The notes under the pieces were generated by a model, which saw only the letters and a program-made list of their open reading frames with translations, did no database searches and had not been told where the DNA came from. Of a stretch of DNA of 6,063 nucleotides, positions 4,391 through 6,063 are shown one piece after another. This DNA is from Phycisphaerales bacterium (GTDB lineage Bacteria; Planctomycetota; Phycisphaerae; Phycisphaerales; UBA1924): positions 1-6,063 of the forward strand of contig JAGVLZ010000176.1 in assembly GCA_020054055.1 (NCBI GenBank), read 5' to 3'. The position numbers and the translations under genes are program-made. Every line of letters starts with the position of its first letter. Within the stretch, counting starts at the first letter, position 1.

Positions 4391-5188
4391 TCACGCCGCT
4401 TTCGTCTCCGTCCCCGCCACGCCGTCGCGCGTGACGTAGAACAGGCGATCCGTGATCGGGTAGGGCAGCCGGAGGTAATCGTGCTCAACGCGTGCGCGGA
4501 CCTTGTCCACGAACTCGCCGGGACTCGGCGTCAGCGCAAGGAACATGTCGCGCGATGGAGTCGCGACCAGGAAATCGCCCCCCATCTCCGGCGCGAGTTT
4601 CTCGAAGAGCGATTCGAGCAGCAGCCGCGATGCGTCGTACCCGTCTTGATTCGTCAGGAGGATCGCGTGCCCGCCCTCCGCCGCGTCCATCGTGCGGATC
4701 TCGAGTTCCGGTGTGTACCGGCGCAGATTCTTCCTCGCGACGGCTTCCAGTTCATCCGCCGACAATCCCCACTTCACCATCTGCTCCGTCGTCACCGACA
4801 CCGTCATGTACGGCATGTCGATCACGAAGACCACCACCGTGTCGTTCACATAGGGCATGTGCGCGACCAGTTCCTGCGACAGATGCTCGAAGATCGTGAT
4901 GGGCTGGATGCGCGGCATGATCCGCGTCTTGGCGAGGTCCCACGGCATCGACGCCGCGGAGAGCGACTCCTCGTCGAAGAGGTGCTCGAGGTACTGCTCG
5001 ACGATCTCGGTGCCGCGCTCGGGGGTCGTGGCGACGAGGCGGAGCAGATTCTCCAGGTCGAGTCGCCGGCCGTTGACGATCATCTCCTTCGGCCCGGTGA
5101 GGGAGATCTGGAACTCGGGCTTCAATCGGCGGAGCATCGCGGCGACTTGTTCCGCGAACGCTTCCGGCTCTCGTGGCATGGACGACAT
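4391..5188 (-). CDS. DUF1444 (YtpQ-like) family protein
   Basis: This 265-residue soluble protein has no signal peptide or membrane segment. It matches the DUF1444 family, known from Bacillus YtpQ, for which I know no established activity. The family-like parts are an N-terminal helix-strand region ending in a Leu-Glu-Asn-Leu stretch (about 45-49), MPRIQP (91-96), and the segment VVVFVIDMPYMTV, then TTEQMVKWGLSADELEAVARKNL (about 118-155), which has the family pattern of a beta strand, an Asp-Met-Pro, a Trp-Gly and an Asn-Leu helix. The C-terminal third (about 175-252) alternates strands and helices. It starts at ATG 5188; another ATG lies nine bases downstream. The upstream sequence is purine-rich (GGAGAGGGGTGGGTG) but not an ideal ribosome-binding site. 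It is first in the minus-strand run with trpG/pabA, across a 106-base gap, and divergent from kdsA. The family call is from remembered pattern. Confidence 0.85.
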   Translation of the reverse strand: MSSMPREPEAFAEQVAAMLRRLKPEFQISLTGPKEMIVNGRRLDLENLLRLVATTPERGTEIVEQYLEHLFDEESLSAASMPWDLAKTRIMPRIQPITIFEHLSQELVAHMPYVNDTVVVFVIDMPYMTVSVTTEQMVKWGLSADELEAVARKNLRRYTPELEIRTMDAAEGGHAILLTNQDGYDASRLLLESLFEKLAPEMGGDFLVATPSRDMFLALTPSPGEFVDKVRARVEHDYLRLPYPITDRLFYVTRDGVAGTETKAA

Positions 5189-5256
5189 GGTTCACCCACC
5201 CCTCTCCGCAGTCGTGTACTTCCGCGACAGACGAGCGCCCTGTGCAACTCGGCTCG

Positions 5257-5280
5257 GCTGTATCGTCAATTCGATACGGC
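5257..5280. promoter_or_regulatory. Palindrome in the DUF1444/kdsA divergent region
   Basis: GCTGTATCG (5257-5265) and CGATACGGC (5272-5280) form a nine-base inverted repeat with one T-G pair and a six-base AT-containing spacer (TCAATT). It sits 69 bases before the DUF1444 start and 144 bases before the kdsA start. The shape suits a dimeric repressor site, or an RNA hairpin. I found no convincing -35/-10 pair for either gene in 5189-5424. Confidence 0.35.
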
Positions 5281-5424
5281 GGGGGGAGGCCAAAGTTCCA
5301 TCCATGCCGCGGTTCCGCCCGGCTAACATGGTCCGATTCTGCCCGGCCGTATGCCTTCCTTTAGGGACTTCATTTGGAACACCTCTCTCGGACCTGCCGA
5401 ATTACAGGACCCGCCGGACGCACG

Positions 5425-6063
5425 ATGACCATCGGCACCGGCCAGCCGCTCACGCTGATCGCCGGGCCATGCGTCATCGAAGAGCGCGAGCGAACACTGA
5501 CGATCGCGCGAACACTGCGCGATGCCTGCGCCGCCGAGGGGGTGCAGTTCATCTTCAAGGCGAGTTACGACAAGGCGAACCGCACCAGCGGGAAGTCTCC
5601 CCGCGGCCCGGGGCTGAGCGAGGGGCTCGCGGTGCTCTCAGAGATACGCAAGACCCTCGGCGTGCCGGTCACAACGGACATCCATTCGCCGGACCAGGCG
5701 GCGGTCGTCGCGGACGTCGTGGACTTGATCCAGATCCCGGCGTTCCTCTGCCGCCAGACGGACCTTCTCGTCGCCGCGGGCGAAGCGGCGTCGAAGGCCG
5801 GCCGCGCCGTCAACGTGAAGAAGGGACAGTTTCTCGCCCCGGACGAGATGTCGGGGCCTGTGAACAAACTCATCGCCGCGGGATGCCGGGAGATCATGCT
5901 GACGGAGCGCGGCACCTTTTTCGGCTATCACCGCCTGGTCAACGACTTCATCGGAATGGGGGATTTGATGGAGAAGAGTTTCGACGGCGGAGTCCGCCCG
6001 CCGCTGTGCTTCGATTGCACGCACTCCGCCCAGTTGCCTGGGGCGCAGGGCCACGCGACGGGC
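5425..6063 (+). CDS. kdsA: 3-deoxy-8-phosphooctulonate synthase (KdsA), C-terminus cut by window edge
   Basis: The visible 213 residues form most of a KdsA TIM barrel; the family is usually about 260-285 residues. The enzyme condenses phosphoenolpyruvate with D-arabinose 5-phosphate to make Kdo 8-phosphate, the first committed step to the Kdo of lipopolysaccharide, in the cytoplasm. Motifs: LIAGPCVIE (11-19), FKASYDKANRTS (44-55), VTTDIHSP (82-89), IPAFLCRQTDLL (104-115), VNVKKGQFLAP (129-139), TERGTFFGYHRLVNDF (160-175) and THSAQLPG (199-206). Cys16 in GPC and His200 match metal ligands of the metal-dependent class (as in Aquifex); the metal-independent E. coli type has Asn instead of Cys. 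The remaining ligands lie past the edge. ATG 5425 gives a normal short N-terminus; a TTG at 5374 would add 17 non-family residues. There is no clear Shine-Dalgarno sequence. The gene is divergent from the DUF1444 gene. Confidence 0.97.
   Translation, partial: MTIGTGQPLTLIAGPCVIEERERTLTIARTLRDACAAEGVQFIFKASYDKANRTSGKSPRGPGLSEGLAVLSEIRKTLGVPVTTDIHSPDQAAVVADVVDLIQIPAFLCRQTDLLVAAGEAASKAGRAVNVKKGQFLAPDEMSGPVNKLIAAGCREIMLTERGTFFGYHRLVNDFIGMGDLMEKSFDGGVRPPLCFDCTHSAQLPGAQGHATG

Noticed and set aside
4340..4395. Repeated AAGCC/GGCCT units between trpG/pabA and the DUF1444 gene, as a possible terminator
   Set aside because: The repeats are mainly direct, no stable stem with a T-tract was found, and the arms do not pair well.
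5241..5269. Minus-strand promoter (TTGACG as -35) for the DUF1444 gene
   Set aside because: At 16-18 base spacing the -10 position reads TGCACA or similar, a poor match.
4265..5326. Plus-strand open frame of 353 codons
   Set aside because: It is an Arg/His-rich shadow antisense to the DUF1444 gene, which has clear family motifs on the minus strand.

Overview
The window is a high-GC bacterial chromosome segment (about 63-73% GC in the coding lines I counted by hand) with no sign of phage, plasmid, CRISPR, rRNA or tRNA. The kdsA gene implies an outer membrane with a Kdo-containing glycan. Most start codons lack a clear Shine-Dalgarno sequence. Together with the gene set, this fits a Planctomycetota-type organism, perhaps Phycisphaerae. 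That placement is an impression from style and content, not a measured result.

Layout, left to right: (1) 1-199, minus strand, cut by the window edge: the N-terminus of a UbiA-superfamily prenyltransferase resembling decaprenyl-phosphate phosphoribosyltransferase. (2) 269-1708, plus, divergent from it: a multi-pass GT-C-type glycosyltransferase with ALG10/DIE2-like sequence features and two small palindromes inside its coding sequence. (3) 1732-2265, plus, 23 bases further on: a GNAT acetyltransferase very like phosphinothricin acetyltransferase (Bar/Pat). (4) 2266-3235: a long gap of about 970 bases between convergent gene ends. It is lower in GC and holds several hairpins and a purine-rich mirror repeat, but no ORF I trust. 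(5) 3236-5188, minus: a three-gene run transcribed right to left: a DUF1444/YtpQ-like protein, a TrpG/PabA glutamine amidotransferase, and a small beta-rich protein whose start overlaps the amidotransferase stop (ATGA). (6) 5425-6063, plus, cut by the right edge: kdsA, of the metal-dependent (Cys-containing) class.

How the genes may work together: the left pair suggests polyprenyl-phosphate-sugar metabolism, with a UbiA enzyme building a lipid-linked pentose and a GT-C enzyme that would use lipid-linked sugars. The right edge belongs to Kdo/LPS biosynthesis. The central minus-strand run supplies the glutaminase subunit for anthranilate or aminodeoxychorismate synthesis; its partners have no assigned role. 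I see no obvious new defence or mobile system. The points most worth a second look are the palindromic elements inside the glycosyltransferase gene and their relatives in the gap, the structured 970-base gap, the bacterial ALG10-like protein, and the uncharacterised duplicated-domain protein coupled to trpG/pabA.
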